64,000 nt of DNA from Alitta virens (GCA_932294295.1 OW028575.1:39248253-39312252); one strand, 5' to 3'. Positions 18,442 to 32,345 are shown, counted from the stretch's first letter. Notes: generated by a model from the letters alone, not told the origin. A program made the numbers and translations.

Positions 18442-18627
18442 TTATATTAAGGCAAGGCTCAAACCAGTCAATTCAGCTGAATTAACATGATAAAATGAGG
18501 TTCCATCAGGCAAATGACGGACACAATGCCTGCTATTAATGATGGCTGAGGTAGTTACCTTATTATCAGCCTTGGATCCATATGTAACAACAGCTATTAT
18601 CACAAGTGTTGAGCCAGGGCCCTGTCT
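18442..18627 (-). pseudogene. RNase H-like fragment of a retrotransposon
   Basis: The minus strand reads VTYGSKADNKVTTSAIINS, RHLPDGTSFYHVNSAELTGL and SLALI. The pattern (Y)TDGSK ... LPDGTS ... AEL..L.LAL is that of the RNase H domain of non-LTR retrotransposon polyproteins. The usual Asp in TDGSK is replaced (TYGSK), so it would be inactive. No reverse transcriptase domain was found nearby. Confidence 0.4.
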
Positions 18628-18639
18628 AGAGCTTTTCAC

Positions 18640-19170
18640 TAATTAGGGCTATTGTGTCACCATGTCATTTTGCTCATGAACAAACAGTTCAACAGTGCTG
18701 TGGCAATCAAACAAATTTTCAGACCAAACTCACCCAGAGGGGCCACTTCAACCACGGGCTGATTGGCAGGGTCCAGCTTCATAATACCCTATAGTTGGCT
18801 GTGGTTCAACCTAAGGTGTGGCAGCTTGATTACAGATTCCTCTCCAATAACATTAATAAATTGCATCAAGACAGCCGGATCCAGGCGACAGTGGTTGCCA
18901 ATGGTGCCATAGTACAAATCCCTTGAGGTCTTAAAGATGCACAAGCCAGTGATGACCCTTAATGAAGCACTATACTGTTCTGACTGTTGCTACACTTAGA
19001 ACCTTTGAATTGATGAAAGGTGGATGCAACATTTCTGCCTCACCTCTCTAAAATTACCAAGAATTTGTTGGAAGTAGTTGCCCTAAAACCAATCTGGTCT
19101 CCAGTATCAGACCGCTTACCCATGAACCAGGAGTGGACCAGTTTTGAAAATACTGGATCGGCCCAGCCCA
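18640..19170 (-). other. Possible unassigned gene fragment
   Basis: A minus-strand frame over about 18790-18960 reads DLYYGTIGNHCRLDPAVLMQ and FINVIGEESVIKLPHLRLN before a stop. This looks more protein-like than the surroundings, but I do not recognise the family. It may be part of the same retroelement relic. Confidence 0.25.
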
Positions 19171-19171
19171 C

Positions 19172-19750
19172 TTCAATGATATTCACATGCTGTAAGAACT
19201 AAACATTTTCAAATTTTACAGATGATATTCATAGTAAGAACTAAGTTTTTCATATACACACTTTGATGATATTCACATGCTGTACGAACTAAGCATTTTA
19301 AAATTAAACACAATTAGATGATATTCGCATGATGTTAGAACTAAGCATTTTCAAATTTTACAGATGATCTTCATAGTAGAGGTGTTTTAAAGTATACACA
19401 CTTTGATAAAATTCACATGCTGTAAGAACTAAGCATTTTCAAATTATTCCCACTTTGATGATATTCACATGCCGTGAGAACAAACCATTTTTTAATTAAT
19501 CACAATTAGATTATATTCATTTGCCCTGAGAACGAACCATTTTTAAATTAATCACAATTAGATTATATTCATATGCCGTGAGAACTAACCTTTTTAAAAT
19601 TAATCACAATTAGATTATATTCATATGCCGTGAGAACTAACCATTTTAAAATTAGTCACAATTAGATTATATTCATATGACTTAAGAACTAAGCATTTTT
19701 AAACCGTACACAATTGGATTATATTCACATCCTATAAGATATGATCATTT
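19172..19750. repeat. 52-bp minisatellite, about 11 diverged copies
   Basis: Successive units with GATTATATTCATATGCCGTG then AGAACTAA start exactly 52 bp apart at 19509, 19561, 19613, 19665 and 19717. Earlier, more diverged units (GATGATATTCACATGCTGTA) reach back to about 19172. Divergence is lowest in the middle-right part, which suggests local expansion. Confidence 0.85.
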
Positions 19751-21560
19751 TACAAATCGTAATTGTGCATTTGAAAGGCAATAAAAAGCTAGCATCACAA
19801 AAAAATTATAATATGTTTTGGGGAAACTTTTTTTATTACTTGCCAGAACTTAACGCCAAAAATAATTTTATTAACAGCAACATAAATTTTATAACACAAT
19901 GGAATTCATTGATAATCTGCAATAACATACTACACACTGATACATTACCCTTTGATATGCCATGTGTAAGTTTTAATTATATATCAGGAATAATTCTGGA
20001 ACGCCTTTCAAGCTATATTCAAATCCTCCAAGGTAGGAATGCATATTGATTAACATGTGAGAACATGCCATACATACAAATTTATTCAGCAAACTCTGAC
20101 TCATTAAAAACTCTTGGATAAAAATTATGAAAATGGTTGCATCTTTTCAGTAAATATATTGCTTAAACATAATTGCTATGGCAAAACTTTTGAAATTTCA
20201 TGCAAATAGGTCAAGAAGTTAGGTACTTGAATGGAGATTCTTTGAGATCCACAGCAGTTGAATTTGTTCAGTTTAGGAGAGGACATAGAATTGAGTAACA
20301 TACAACACCATAGAAATATATATGTATACATATACCTATATAATTGAATAAAGATAAGATTTCCTGGTAAATTATAAGTCTCATAAAAATGTATAGTTCA
20401 GGTGGTTCCAGAAAGGTAACATACGTGACTAGAGTAAAGGAGTGAAACTTTATAACAATTAACTTATCTTATGATTATAATTTTGTACCATTCGAACACT
20501 TAAAACCAATGATTCTGAATAATTTCAAGTCACTCAGAATAATTATCTACTGGAATGTCTAGATATAGCTCTGTGGAATTTCCAAGTGATACATGGATTT
20601 GTATCCTAATTATATTAAATAAATCTTATAATTACACAATAGAGATTTTTTTTTAATATCAATATATATCATTATAGAAACAACCAACAAATCACAGTGC
20701 ACTTATCTATGTCATTCATGACTACAGACCTGGTTCTGCTTTCAGTATTCATCAATCGTTCCCAGAGAGCCAGCTCTTCAAATATTTTTGAAAATTATCT
20801 AAAATCACCAAACCAGGTCTGTGGACATGCTGCGCAATTACAGATAGATAAATATATATCATAATCATTGTGGGACTAAGAAGGTGGGTTATGTTATTGA
20901 TTTGACTCATAATATCTGCAGGGGTACACTGTCACAATTTCAATGCTTCATAATATTCATTTACATTTTAATATTGCACATGAGTTGGATACAACATACA
21001 TAAATAATTATGTATATAAATAATATGATTATAATCTTTTAAGGGATTCCAATCACATACTTTGATGTCAGTATTACAGCTGTACCTTGTTTTTGATTGT
21101 CATGTTTTATTCTTAAAGACTCCTCAGATGATATAATTCTCCACTAAGAAAAAGACATGACACAAAAACATGAAATGGTCTTAAAATTACGAGATTACTT
21201 GATCAATGGTACTAAATATCACTTGGAAACTTGCATTAAATAATTGTAAGTTAAAACAGAATGGAATATGATTTGAGGTACGGTGTCTATCATGTCACTG
21301 ATATTAAGTACCATTACCATGTTCTTTCTGATAACCTCTTTTGATCCCAGTCTAAAAAGTTCTTGGCCATTTAATACATTGGCATCCTGTTCAAATCTAA
21401 ATCTGGAAAACGTGTGCTTTGTTTTGTCCGAAAATAATTTTTCGAGAACTCTAGACTGGTACCATTCAGTGTTTACTTTACGATTATGTCATGGTATTAC
21501 GGACACAAGGAGCACGTCAATAGCTCCACAAATCAATTAAGACGTCTCTTTAAAATCAGC
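19751..21560. other. AT-rich region downstream of the carboxypeptidase gene
   Basis: I see no gene. The right part should include the 3' UTR of the minus-strand carboxypeptidase gene. The first AATAAA on the minus strand that I noted lies at 21111-21106, about 450 bases past the stop. A foldback lies at 20724-20822. Confidence 0.5.
20724..20822. repeat. Inverted repeat ACAGACCTGGTT
   Basis: Twelve bases at 20724-20735 are exactly complementary to 20811-20822. Looser complementarity (TATCTATG / AGATAGATA) extends outside. It may be a small MITE-like foldback. Confidence 0.5.
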
Positions 21561-24500
21561 TTAATAGTCTTGTTCTTCGGTGAGCATGCGCCTGAACATG
21601 GACCTGAGTTCTTCAATTTCTTTCCTGTACTTTCCATCCATGATTTTCTCATTGTCATTGCCACCATCCTGAAAGCAAACATCAAACAAGATTCAGCATG
21701 CAGCAGTTGTACTCTTCATCATATGTTCATCAGTTCTGCTTCGATATTGTCCACAGCCGAACATGGTGAAAATTAGAATACTGTACCAAAGACTAACAGC
21801 TAAATACATACTGAACCAATTTAGTATTTAGAAGAGATTGGCTGCCCAACTTTTGAAGTCAGAGAAGTAATAGGAAAATTATATATGATTACTTTCCACA
21901 CAAAGGTCAACATTGTTATCAGGGTGCTGTGTATAAGTTTTCACGATGCCCAATGGGCCATCAACTCTGTTAACAAGAAGTCCATCTAATATTTCAGATG
22001 CTCAGAAGAGACAAGTAAGAAAACATCAAACCAGCAGTATCACAATTAGCTCACAAGGGGGTCACTCAGAAACAGAAACACTGATTCTCCCAACAGAACA
22101 AAAGTAACAGGATATAATTGAAGAAAAGTGCAAAATTGACATAATGGAAAGCTTGCTCCTGCACAAACAAATATCAGCAGAATATAGCAAAAGGTGAACT
22201 GCGTAGGCAACAAAACGCACGAAAATAAACATTGCTGCTGTGCCTGCATAATTGTGGCTCTTGCAGTACAATGCACTCGCCAAATTCTGGAAACAAGTTT
22301 GTTGACAGAAAGAGGATGCCCCCTTGAAAGCCAACAGGATCAATATCCTATGAGAGCCATTCATTGTACAGTGTTTATGGCACTGTCCAAGTTAATTCAA
22401 ATTTCTCTAGGATTGAATCTTGGCTAAGGCACTCTATATGAACTAAGTCTCAGTTGGATGTGATTTGTACGAGATATTAAACTGATGCTGCCTTGTATTA
22501 TAAAAGACCCACACCATGACTGAACCAAATAAGGAGCATGATGAGATCAGACGTTGAAGCAGAACCACTTCTCATATATTTAAATTCATTTTAAAAAGAG
22601 AAGTACTATAATTTAGATATGTTATATATGTGGAAGATTGGTTAATATGAATTTTTTTTCCCACAAGTACACCATATTAAACATTCTCTGCCTAAGTATC
22701 ACTTTAGTTCTTGTATGTGTGATGGTGTCAGAGTTCTTCTCTTTTCATAAAAGAGAGCTGCGATATTTCAATGTGACTATCAAAAGGCACCACCAGGCCA
22801 TATAGATAAAACAGCGTACAAAATTTCATTAGGATGTGTGCATTAGGATTCAGGTCCGTAAATGAAGCGTTGTTCGCCTATCAGATGGATATCAGTAAAA
22901 AAAATACATTCTTCGAACATTAGTTGGCTAAAGGTAAGAAAAATATTTATGTTGACTTACCAAAATCTGGTCGACCATGTCGTTGCCATTAGCCTGACCT
23001 TTCATTGATTTTTTTGGGAGGGTGAAGTTTTGAACAACGGCTCCCTGCATTGGGTTGTTGACAACCTGAACACGGTGGGTGACTGATTGGAACCCAGGGG
23101 CAGATGCTGTGACATCATAAACACCATTGGTCAGAAGACGCCAGTAGTCGCCATCATGAGCTGCAGAAGAAGAAAGTGAAAATTTCAGGTAAAAGTCTAA
23201 AAACAACTAACTTTCTGAGGCAATACAGCATGTTTCATTATACAATGTATTAAATATATGTTTGGCAATACACCGTTGACAGTTCAATTTTGCTTTGTAT
23301 GTTCACTGATGACCCAATAAATTCTGCAATTAAAATATCAGCCAGTTGTTTCCCCAATATAGCAATGTATTATCAACACCCAATTTTCTTTAATCTGTAG
23401 GTAAATTTCCATCCTAATCACAAAGCTTTCAAGTTTGATCACTAATGTTCTGACATTCACTATTACTAGTCTCCTCATTAACACATTCATTCAATAGATT
23501 ATACATAATATGTCAAATTAATTTTTTTAATTTTGATGGTTGGAAATGTATTCTTTGTCATACTCGAGCAATGAACAAGTGATCAAACATAAATTGCACA
23601 CATTTAATCACAACCGAAGCTCAACACATGTTGTAAATTGAATATCAAGAAGGGAAATCAGAGTTGATATTTTGATCCTGACACCCAAACCCAGAACCTT
23701 CTCAATCTACCAACAATACCTGTTCTCCTTCCCGTGCCACAACTGGCACAAGTAGTGTAATACCGACGAAGGTTAAACAGCCTTACTTATCTTATGTGTA
23801 ATACTTTTTTAAGTAAAGAAGTACATCAGTAAAAAATTTTATTTTAGAAAATTAATGCTAATCCTACTCAAGAACCAATATTACATCAGTAGTGTCACTA
23901 CTTTATCATCAATAAATTTACTGGCATTGAACTTTTTAGGCATCAAAACCGTTAGTGATCACTCTTTAGTCCTCACAGTACATAATTACTAATTTTCAGT
24001 AAGGTTGGCCATCATGTTTTTGCCATTTTCATATATCATTACACAGCCGCTTAGGCGATGGTTTTTTGATCTTTCGTTTCTCGACACCGCCAGCCAAACT
24101 TTTGCAGTGCCGCTCAATTAATAAATCAACAATTGTCTGGGCAAATATGTGTATTGCATCTCAAAGTATCACATCACCTGTGTTAATTTATGAAAATAAC
24201 ACTTTCTGGGGATTTTTTTTATTTTCCGACCGACCGTCTCATGAAAAACGGTCCGAGAAAGTTCTGAGAAACATAAGATCAAAACACCGTGGCCTTATTT
24301 TGAAAAAAAAAAAGAAGGAAAAATTGACTACTTTACTAGATGAAATCAGAGCAACACTGCATGCCTCAGCACATAGAAATTAAAATGGGATTGGTCTGTT
24401 TGTTCAGCTTAACAGATTGAATGGGTTGATATTTCGTTTTTGGATAAAGCAATACTCGTTGCCACCCACACACAACAATAGCCATATTAAATGCTCATAA

Positions 24501-27500
24501 GAAGCCTAAATTGGAAATATGATTCATTCAATGAAAGCAAATATCACAACAAATTGGCTGTACCGAGAAAATCTACACCATAAAATAGGTTCAGTTGTAC
24601 GAAGTTAATTGACACATTGTACACAACTGGAATTTGAGACTGATGCTGACACAAATACATCCTTCTTACACATAGTCAGTCCTCTGCACTGAATGAGCTG
24701 CAAAATTTGTTTTCTTTAAAAATAAGGTGGGTACCACAAATCTTTAATTGCATCATTTAGATAACATGTGGGCCAGAAATTAACATATTACCAGGACTGT
24801 CACCAGATCGCAAGAATGATGTCATTCATTCTAAGCTGTAACATATTATCGAGTTGAGTAAAACAGCAGCAAACAATTAATCGGATACTTTGCCTGTTTG
24901 GCTCATGAGCAATCCTTCCCGCGAACAGTCGCCGTTTGCAAGAAAATGTGTCAAATTATTTGGTCACAACAGTTACCTTTGTTAAACCTTATTTCGAGTC
25001 GAGGGGGGGCTGCGACGGTCATAGTGCCCTCTGTAGTCATTGTTACTTTTTCTCCCCATTACTCGGCAACTAGAAGGTGGTGGTGGGTGGGTGGATTAGG
25101 GCTGTACGTCCTGTATTTCTGCACCTCATGGGCTAATTAGGACAGGCAGGGACCATGAGAAGAAGGATGAAACAGCCATCCAACAAAGCCTCGGCCCCCA
25201 CCCCGCAACTAGAAGGTGCAGAGACACCAATGATCCATTGTTCTGCTACAACTCTACTTCAGCCTTTAACGTTATTTTGTATTAATATCATTGTCAGCGT
25301 TATCCTAACATTGTTCAGAAAGGTGGATGGCACTAACATCATTCGGTTGGTCTCCTTCTGTATTTCATGCAACTAATGAACACTAATGTCAAACTGTATT
25401 ACTTATGACCATGAACTATCATGACCCCACCTACAGGTGAATGTGAAACATGGTATGTACTCCCAATCCATACCATAAGAAGTTGGCCTAGCATTGAAAT
25501 GACACATTACAATGGGCAGAGCTCTAAGATGTGAAAGATTACAACCACATAATACACTTATGCAGTATATTATACACAAAACTACAACTTTCTATCATAA
25601 TATAAAGTATGGCTTACCCGAAGAAACGTTGTGGCGGACTTCCTTGCTACTGGTGACATTCCTGACAGAGACGAAGGCATGAGAGATTGGCTGGTTATCG
25701 GCATCCATAACAAACCCTTTGACACCAATGTGGGTCTGAAATGCAAAATAGTGGAGATATATAGAATAGATACAGCTAAACTATTAAATTTCAACTACAA
25801 GCAGTACACTTGACTTTGGGTCAACTAATGAATCCAAAGGATGGCATGAAAGTTCAAATGTACCCCACGTTATAACACTCACCTGCCACATGTAAGTGTA
25901 CAAGGCCTCCACATTGTCAGCCCATTCCTTGGGAAGGGCAGAGTTTTCAGGGAATTTGATACATCCCAGTTCCAAGGTTATTTCAAAGCAGTTGGTGGAA
26001 AGATAGTTGAAATCCTGCATGCCTGGAATAGGAAGTAACCTATTGTGATTTATCTTGAACTTATTGCAAGGAAGGGAAATGTGATATCATGATATGTTCA
26101 ATAACATTTTCAGAAAACTTAGTGGATTTTAATCCAGGATGTGCACTTAAAATGGCACAAATTTTCTATTAAAGCATGCACAGAAATCAAAACTACAAAA
26201 AGAAAATAACAAATAAACTTTCCAATGAAAAGTTTTATAATAAGTGATCTAACACTTGACAATGAATATTATTACATTGTACACTGCATCTCAACACATT
26301 TCTCACTACATTACAATAACTGTTAGATCACAAGAGCTTTAATTTACCTCAAAAGAAATCCAAAGAAACCAAATTCAACTTACCTCCAGCCACTGAATAC
26401 CAGGCAGCTCCATTGGTGGTTCCACCCTGCTTGTAAAAGTCATCATCACCAGTAGCCTCACAACCATCATGTGGCTTCGACATTGTGGCATGGGCATCAG
26501 CATATTTTTCAGCCAAATATCTGCAATAACAGCGCACTAATATTATCCCATTCATCAATTTTATTATTACAGTAATTTTTCCATGAAATTTTAATGATAT
26601 TGTGAGCTCGCGTTTTTTTCAGTGAAATGAGGCATAAAAACAATTCACACATGCTTCATATGGACTAAAATGAAACATTAAGAGCATGACGAAATGTTCA
26701 GGCTTTGTCAATATCCTAATTTCAATGTGCATTTGAAATACAGTAGAGCACTACAGTTAAGAGCATCCAATATCACAGAAGACTACATTTAATTGATAGA
26801 CCAATACACTTGGCCCTACAACTGTGATTATATTATAATGTGAAGAAGTCCACAAATAAGCGAAACCTTAATTTTCTAAAAAAGTGATTATCACCAATAG
26901 TGACAACTAATTCTGAACACATCTGACTCGAAACAATTGGTCAGAGACCTCTTTTAATATTTAATTTTTTTTTTTTTTTCATGATGGGTCTGATCACAAC
27001 TCAGCTGAATCATTAAAAGAAGTAACACTGAAAAATACATAAAATATATGGAGCTCTACTATATAACTAAAAAAAACATTTTACCTGAAAGTATTATCAT
27101 CAGGACTGTCAGTGTATTCCTTGGAAGCGCCTGTGCGGCTCTCATCATAAGGATAGTTGGCCACCAAATCTCCATTATGCATGTTTGCAGAAAGTACAAA
27201 TGGAATCTGCATGATCCAGTTGATCACCATTTTGGTTTCAGGAGCAAGCTGAAAAAGAGAAAAGCATATTACCATTACTAAGTATTGCACAGGGTCGAAG
27301 TAAAAAACAATCATGGCATTAAATTAGCTGAGAAATGTATGGAAATTTACAATATGACACACCTTTGCGTTGTTGGCAATAACGTGATGCCAGAGGTCAT
27401 TCATGGATTTGATATGGTGCTTTTCCCGAGAGTATACTATGCGGTTGTAGTCAGGGAAGTTTCTGTTCAGGTCAATGTCCTCCGCATTTGCCCTTCCAGT

Positions 27501-30500
27501 TAGCCAGTCCTTATGATCACCCTGTAACAATGTCAATGTACCATGAGTCTGTGACAACTGAAAATTGTCCTTATGACAGTTACCATGGGGGATTTCACAC
27601 TACATCAAACAAGCAACAAGCTGTATTAATATATAATAAATAGTATTAAATACTTTTAGTCACAGTACCATTTTACACAATAATGAAATCCATACATTTA
27701 AATTTATTATAATAAAAACATTCCACATACAATGGGATTTGTGTACATGTATTTATGGAAAATAGTTTTCATTATCTGTTGTAGATTTGCTGGCTGAGTG
27801 AAAAATTTCTTGAGCTGTGATTATACGGCTTGTATACTTAGTAATTAATCTGGCATTAGCCTCAATACTGACATTTTGTTTGCGGCACAACATGTGTGTA
27901 AACTAATCTTATAAAAGGCTTTCCGAGAACAGCCCCAATCTATAGAAACAATGGCAGGCCATACAGCCATACATGGTGTACATTATCATTGATTATAAGA
28001 ATTAAGAGTGCATTGAACAACAGTGCTATTTTGTTCATTGTATTTCACTGTAAATGGTAAGCACAAACTCATGGTGAAAAAGATTTTAAGTATTACAGTT
28101 GTATCCCCTGCAATTGACTTCTACAGAATCATATCTACCAACAAGCATTCTGTTGCTTTCACTGCCTTTCAGCAAGTTCCAGCTCGATGAGCACATTTGC
28201 TTCTTCTGGTGAATAAACTTACAAACAGGTGATATAATGCTTGCTATCAGTCATGTATATGCGCACATTAAACAACTGAGCCAAACTCACAACACAGTGT
28301 GACTGTTATTGTTACCAACCCAACCAATTAACATGCAGCCAACACCTCACTAATGAGAAGGACCAAGAAAAATGGAGGACAGACATCAAGATGAGAAGAA
28401 ACGAGCACGTACAAGAGCATTGGCTGCCTCCCAGCCATCAGGATTCATGGAAGGCATGATGTGGATGCTGGTGGAGTCGATGAGCTTGGTCACCATGGGG
28501 TCACCCGCCTTATACTTTTGGCAAAGGTCGTCCATCAGCTTCAGCAGCAGTTCTCGTCCCGTCACCTCATTACCATGCATGTTGCCCACGTACTTGAATT
28601 CAGGCTTGCCTAAAATGCAAGAAACTCATATTTAGATAGAGTATAAGAGTTTTAGGCCCATCATTATAAATCATAACATAATTTAAGTATGGGCAGACGC
28701 ATAAATAATGTTCAATGAACAGCCATGAAAATATCATCCAGCAATAAAAAATCTGAAAAGATCAGTTTTGCTACAGCAAAAACAATGAGCACATGCTCAG
28801 TCTATTAATATTATCCTGATGACGACACTCCAGCAGGAGGATTACTGGAGAACTGGGCTAACAAGAGAACTGGGCTAACAAGAGAACTGGGCTAACAAGA
28901 GAACTGGGCCACACTCCCTACAGCTAAAAGTAATATTGGCTCCTAAGTGACTGTAAACGCATGTCTGAAAGCAAGAAACCATTTGAGATTTTTTTTTCTG
29001 ATAAAGTGACTTTTGTTTTTGGTGTCAGTAAGTAACATGTCCACTATGTATAAATTTAGCAGGCATATTTCTACACTAAATCATTTGTCAGTCAAATGTC
29101 TACATGACAGTGATTTACTGTTGTATTACAATTACAGCTAAAGTTAAGATACATCACATGCTACATTTTTGGCCATTACATAAAAATCTTTAAATCTAGT
29201 AAACCTTCCCCTATTACTAAAATCACTTTTTCTATTTACATGGCAAGTATGCAAAATATTCTTTCAGGCCAGTGAAGGTCATCTTCTCAAGTTTCTCAGT
29301 ATCCCTTCTGTATTCAGTAAATTTTGTTACAACACATTGTCCTTGACCAATGTATTGATTCATACACCTACTCCTATCATCACCATTCACCAGGAATTAA
29401 AAATTTAAGTGGGGTTGATGTTATTCCAATAAATACTGTAAGTTTTGGGACCAGCTGATCAAACAACATTCAATGGTGGCAGTTGCTTTCGACTGTTCAC
29501 ACTGAAACTTCAACATGACAAATGGAAATTTATACAGTGATGAATGATTAGAAAAAGAAGAAACATGGTACTATGATACTAATATCAAAGATGAATTTAA
29601 TTTTCATAGAAATTCATACAAATATTACAATGAAGTTACTAAAGTTAATAACAATGGAGAGTAGTTTCATGGACAGTAGCCAAGCACATTTTTAGCTAGA
29701 GTGAGTAGGAGTCTCCTCCATATTGTAATGTATCAAAGGACTGATATATTTATCATCTTAATCCATCGCAATATCACTGAACACAAATATGAAGCCGGCC
29801 AGGGTTCTCTCTAGCATTAGCCATGTAGCATTACGCTAAATTCAATAGCCAGGTGGCTAATCTAATTTTGTACTTTTATCATTTTTGGCTACTTTTCAGA
29901 AGACCATTTACTGTACAATCTACCCAATCGTGACTAATCATTTTCAAAGTTGGGAAAGATTATGCCCATGAATTAAACTGCTTCTATTTTGCATTTGCAA
30001 TTCCAAAACAGGAGAATTTCAGATTGTTGTAAATATATTCAAATTGTATGTGCAGTGAATGGACCAACAAAAAAAGAATGAAAAAAGCTTCTGAAATAGG
30101 TTCTTCGTGACGACATTCTTGCTGAGCCGGCAACTTCTGTGGAACTACCATAACCCTGCATGGCTTGCTGTTTGTATTAGCCCTCTCGGAATATTTGAAG
30201 TGTGCTATTTATGGAAATAGTTCCAGTATGGTGTCAAGCCATCCAAGGTAATCAAAGACTTATCTGCAGCAACTGCTTGATCATTGACGATATGGTACGA
30301 CATGATGTCTACTCATGCAGAAGTCAATAAATCCAATTTTGTGTCATAAAACCTGAGTAGAATCATGCCTCACGTGGGCCCAGTGGAACTGGTATAATTC
30401 CATACCAATTACTCACTCAGCTGAGAATGTATCATCTCAAGTTAACATCAGTCATAAGAAATGTATAATTTATAATTTAGAGGCATTTTGGTCGATGTGA

Positions 30501-31514
30501 ATGTTCAGTGATTCTCAGGAACTCTGACATTTGGCAAAGTAAACTGAACAGTATATCCAGCCAGTAGTTTGTCACACAAAAAGAACACCAACACACACTT
30601 CACATATTATCATTGGTTTCCTTCTTTTTCTTTTTAATTAATAAATCTTATAATTGGTACATCTGCAGCAGCAGTGCAGTTTGTTCAAATGCCCCAAAAG
30701 TTATAATCCCTTCCTTTAACACTGAGAAATGTAAAACAACCGGGGGTAAAACAGTACTTCATCACGTATAAAATTCGGCAGGCGCAGATATAAAAGAGGG
30801 TGCTGACAAGTTATTCTGGACTCCTACAGTGTCCGATATTCTTTTATTCTTCTTCCATATCTGTTGATGTCTCATCAGCCCTATGCATATGATATGATAG
30901 TACACTAGGGTTCCTCGAAATTGGCCAGGGTCATCGAAATTGGCCACTCAAAATAAATTATTACCAACCCTCAGAACATTGTAAATGGTGACAGGTCAGT
31001 TAGTCAGTTTTGTGACAATTTATGAAGTATTGGAAGGTGGGGGGGGGGGGGGGGGGGCAATTTCGACGACCCCAAGTTTAATACTAGGCCTATTGCTATA
31101 AAAAAAAACCGGTACGAAATTATCAATCAACACTCGACCCATGCCAATACAATTGTAGCCATAAATTACATACATTATGTACAATCCATTCTTTGCCTTT
31201 GTCGCCAATGTTGGTGACATTTGAGTCGAACTGAAAAGTGACAGCTCTGCCATATGGAAGCAAAACACAACCAGAAAACCATCATTCTCACCTGGTTCAT
31301 GCTTTCCTGGGGTCGTAGAAAACTGAATTACAGCCAGCTGTCTCTGCTCCACCGTTCTGCCAGGTAGATAATACAGTTTGGTGATGTTAGAGCAGCTGGC
31401 TTGGGTATTTTTCATGACAGCCAACATCTGATCATAGTCATGATGGTGAAAGTCGAGCGCTTGACAACCTGCCACCCAGACCGCCGCAAAAACGATCGCA
31501 GCCAGCGTCCCCAT
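21561..31514 (-). CDS. CPE: Carboxypeptidase E-like metallocarboxypeptidase (481 aa, 9 exons)
   Basis: My splice model is 31514-31292, 28609-28413, 27521-27363, 27248-27085, 26520-26384, 26022-25883, 25735-25618, 23160-22961 and 21668-21561. It has GT..AG throughout with consistent phases, and 481 residues against about 476 in vertebrate CPE. Residues 1-19 form a signal peptide ([19 protein letters not shown]). The M14 catalytic domain carries zinc ligands H86 and E89 (NMHGNE) and H217 (NMHNGD), substrate residues in DLNRNFPD (157-164), and the general base E311 (CFEITLEL). Residues 341 to about 430 are the transthyretin-like domain of the N/E subfamily. The C-terminus ([16 protein letters not shown]) suits the amphipathic membrane-sorting helix of CPE. 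CPE trims C-terminal Lys/Arg from prohormone intermediates in secretory granules. CPN or CPM relatives are less likely given length and tail. Start chosen at ATG 31514, just before the signal peptide. No damage was seen. Confidence 0.92.
25080..25204 (-). mobile_element. tRNA-derived SINE, family A, internally deleted, in a CPE intron
   Basis: This 125-bp copy has 14-bp duplications GCAACTAGAAGGTG at 25066-25079 and 25205-25218. It retains the body (GTACGTCCTGTATTTCTGCA, GGCTAATTAGGACAGGCAGG) but lacks most of the tRNA-like head. It lies in the intron between exons 7 and 8. Confidence 0.85.
28848..28910. repeat. 17-bp tandem repeat, 3.7 copies, in CPE intron 1
   Basis: GAGAACTGGGCTAACAA is repeated head to tail without change. 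It is a recent small expansion. Confidence 0.9.
31039..31057. repeat. Poly(G) run in CPE intron 1
   Basis: A run of 19 G close to the 5' end of intron 1. It is liable to slippage and sequencing error. Confidence 0.9.
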
Positions 31515-32325
31515 CTCCCTCCTGTGCTTCCCGGGACGGTCGTTGGTCAAAAAGGATATAAGCGTTGTTTCTACCAAGTCTTATCACTAGCAGATGTGTA
31601 GATCAGCCTCTAAACTCGAGAGAAATTGGTTTACTTCTGTCCCACCTTCTCGCCTTCCTGCTGTTTATAAATCGCTGCCTGAGCAAAAATATCGCTGTGA
31701 CGTCAAAGGGGAGCGTACATTGGTGTTCTGTGGGAGCGTGCATTGTGGATTTCCACAAACCAAATCATTGTATTTTTTTTAAATGACCTATTATGAACTA
31801 TTGATTTATATCAACTTTTTAACGTAATATACAAATAATAATATATATAGTACACATCAACAAGCCAGGGAACGGTTTACGGCATTTTATAAAATTCACG
31901 AAAGTATCCCCTCAAGACAGATGTCGCCACGTGTAGCACAAGGACGCCACCTGCACCTGTACACCACCATGAGCTGCATTTACATAGCGGCCATAAAGTC
32001 GAAGTACAAATAAATACAAATCTTAAAAGGTTTATTTTGTATCAACACACCCATTATCATATGCCTTCATATTTTCGCACGCTAATTACTTTTAGCTAGC
32101 AACTGAAGGACTAAACATTATCAATTGCCATATTCCCTAGCTTTAACATGGGCTGCTGTTTTGCATTAAATGTATGGCATTTAAATAAGTTATATATATA
32201 TATATTTTATTTTATTTTATTTTATGACCAAACAATTTACAGGTATATTAAGAAAACAATAATAAGTATATAGGAGTCAAGTGAATTCAGTAATATAGAT
32301 CCTTATCCCTGCAAACACTAGCATA

Positions 32326-32345
32326 TTGTGACAATCTTGTCACAA
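32326..32345. repeat. Perfect 9-bp hairpin in a TTGTCACAA-rich stretch
   Basis: TTGTGACAA and TTGTCACAA are exact complements separated by two bases. Related words (ATTGTCACAATATTGT, ATATTGTGAGAATATT, ATATTGTCACC) recur to about 32560. Confidence 0.7.

Noticed and set aside
22062..22364. Overlapping 70-100 codon open frames in the carboxypeptidase intron
   Set aside because: They have no recognisable domains, no splice context and lie on both strands of intron sequence between exons 8 and 9.
24066..24383. A 105-codon plus-strand open frame in a carboxypeptidase intron
   Set aside because: It has a Lys-rich low-complexity end and no recognised family. Likely a repeat remnant.
31565..31786. 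Plus-strand open frames upstream of the carboxypeptidase start
   Set aside because: They overlap the expected 5' UTR and promoter and have no protein-like features.
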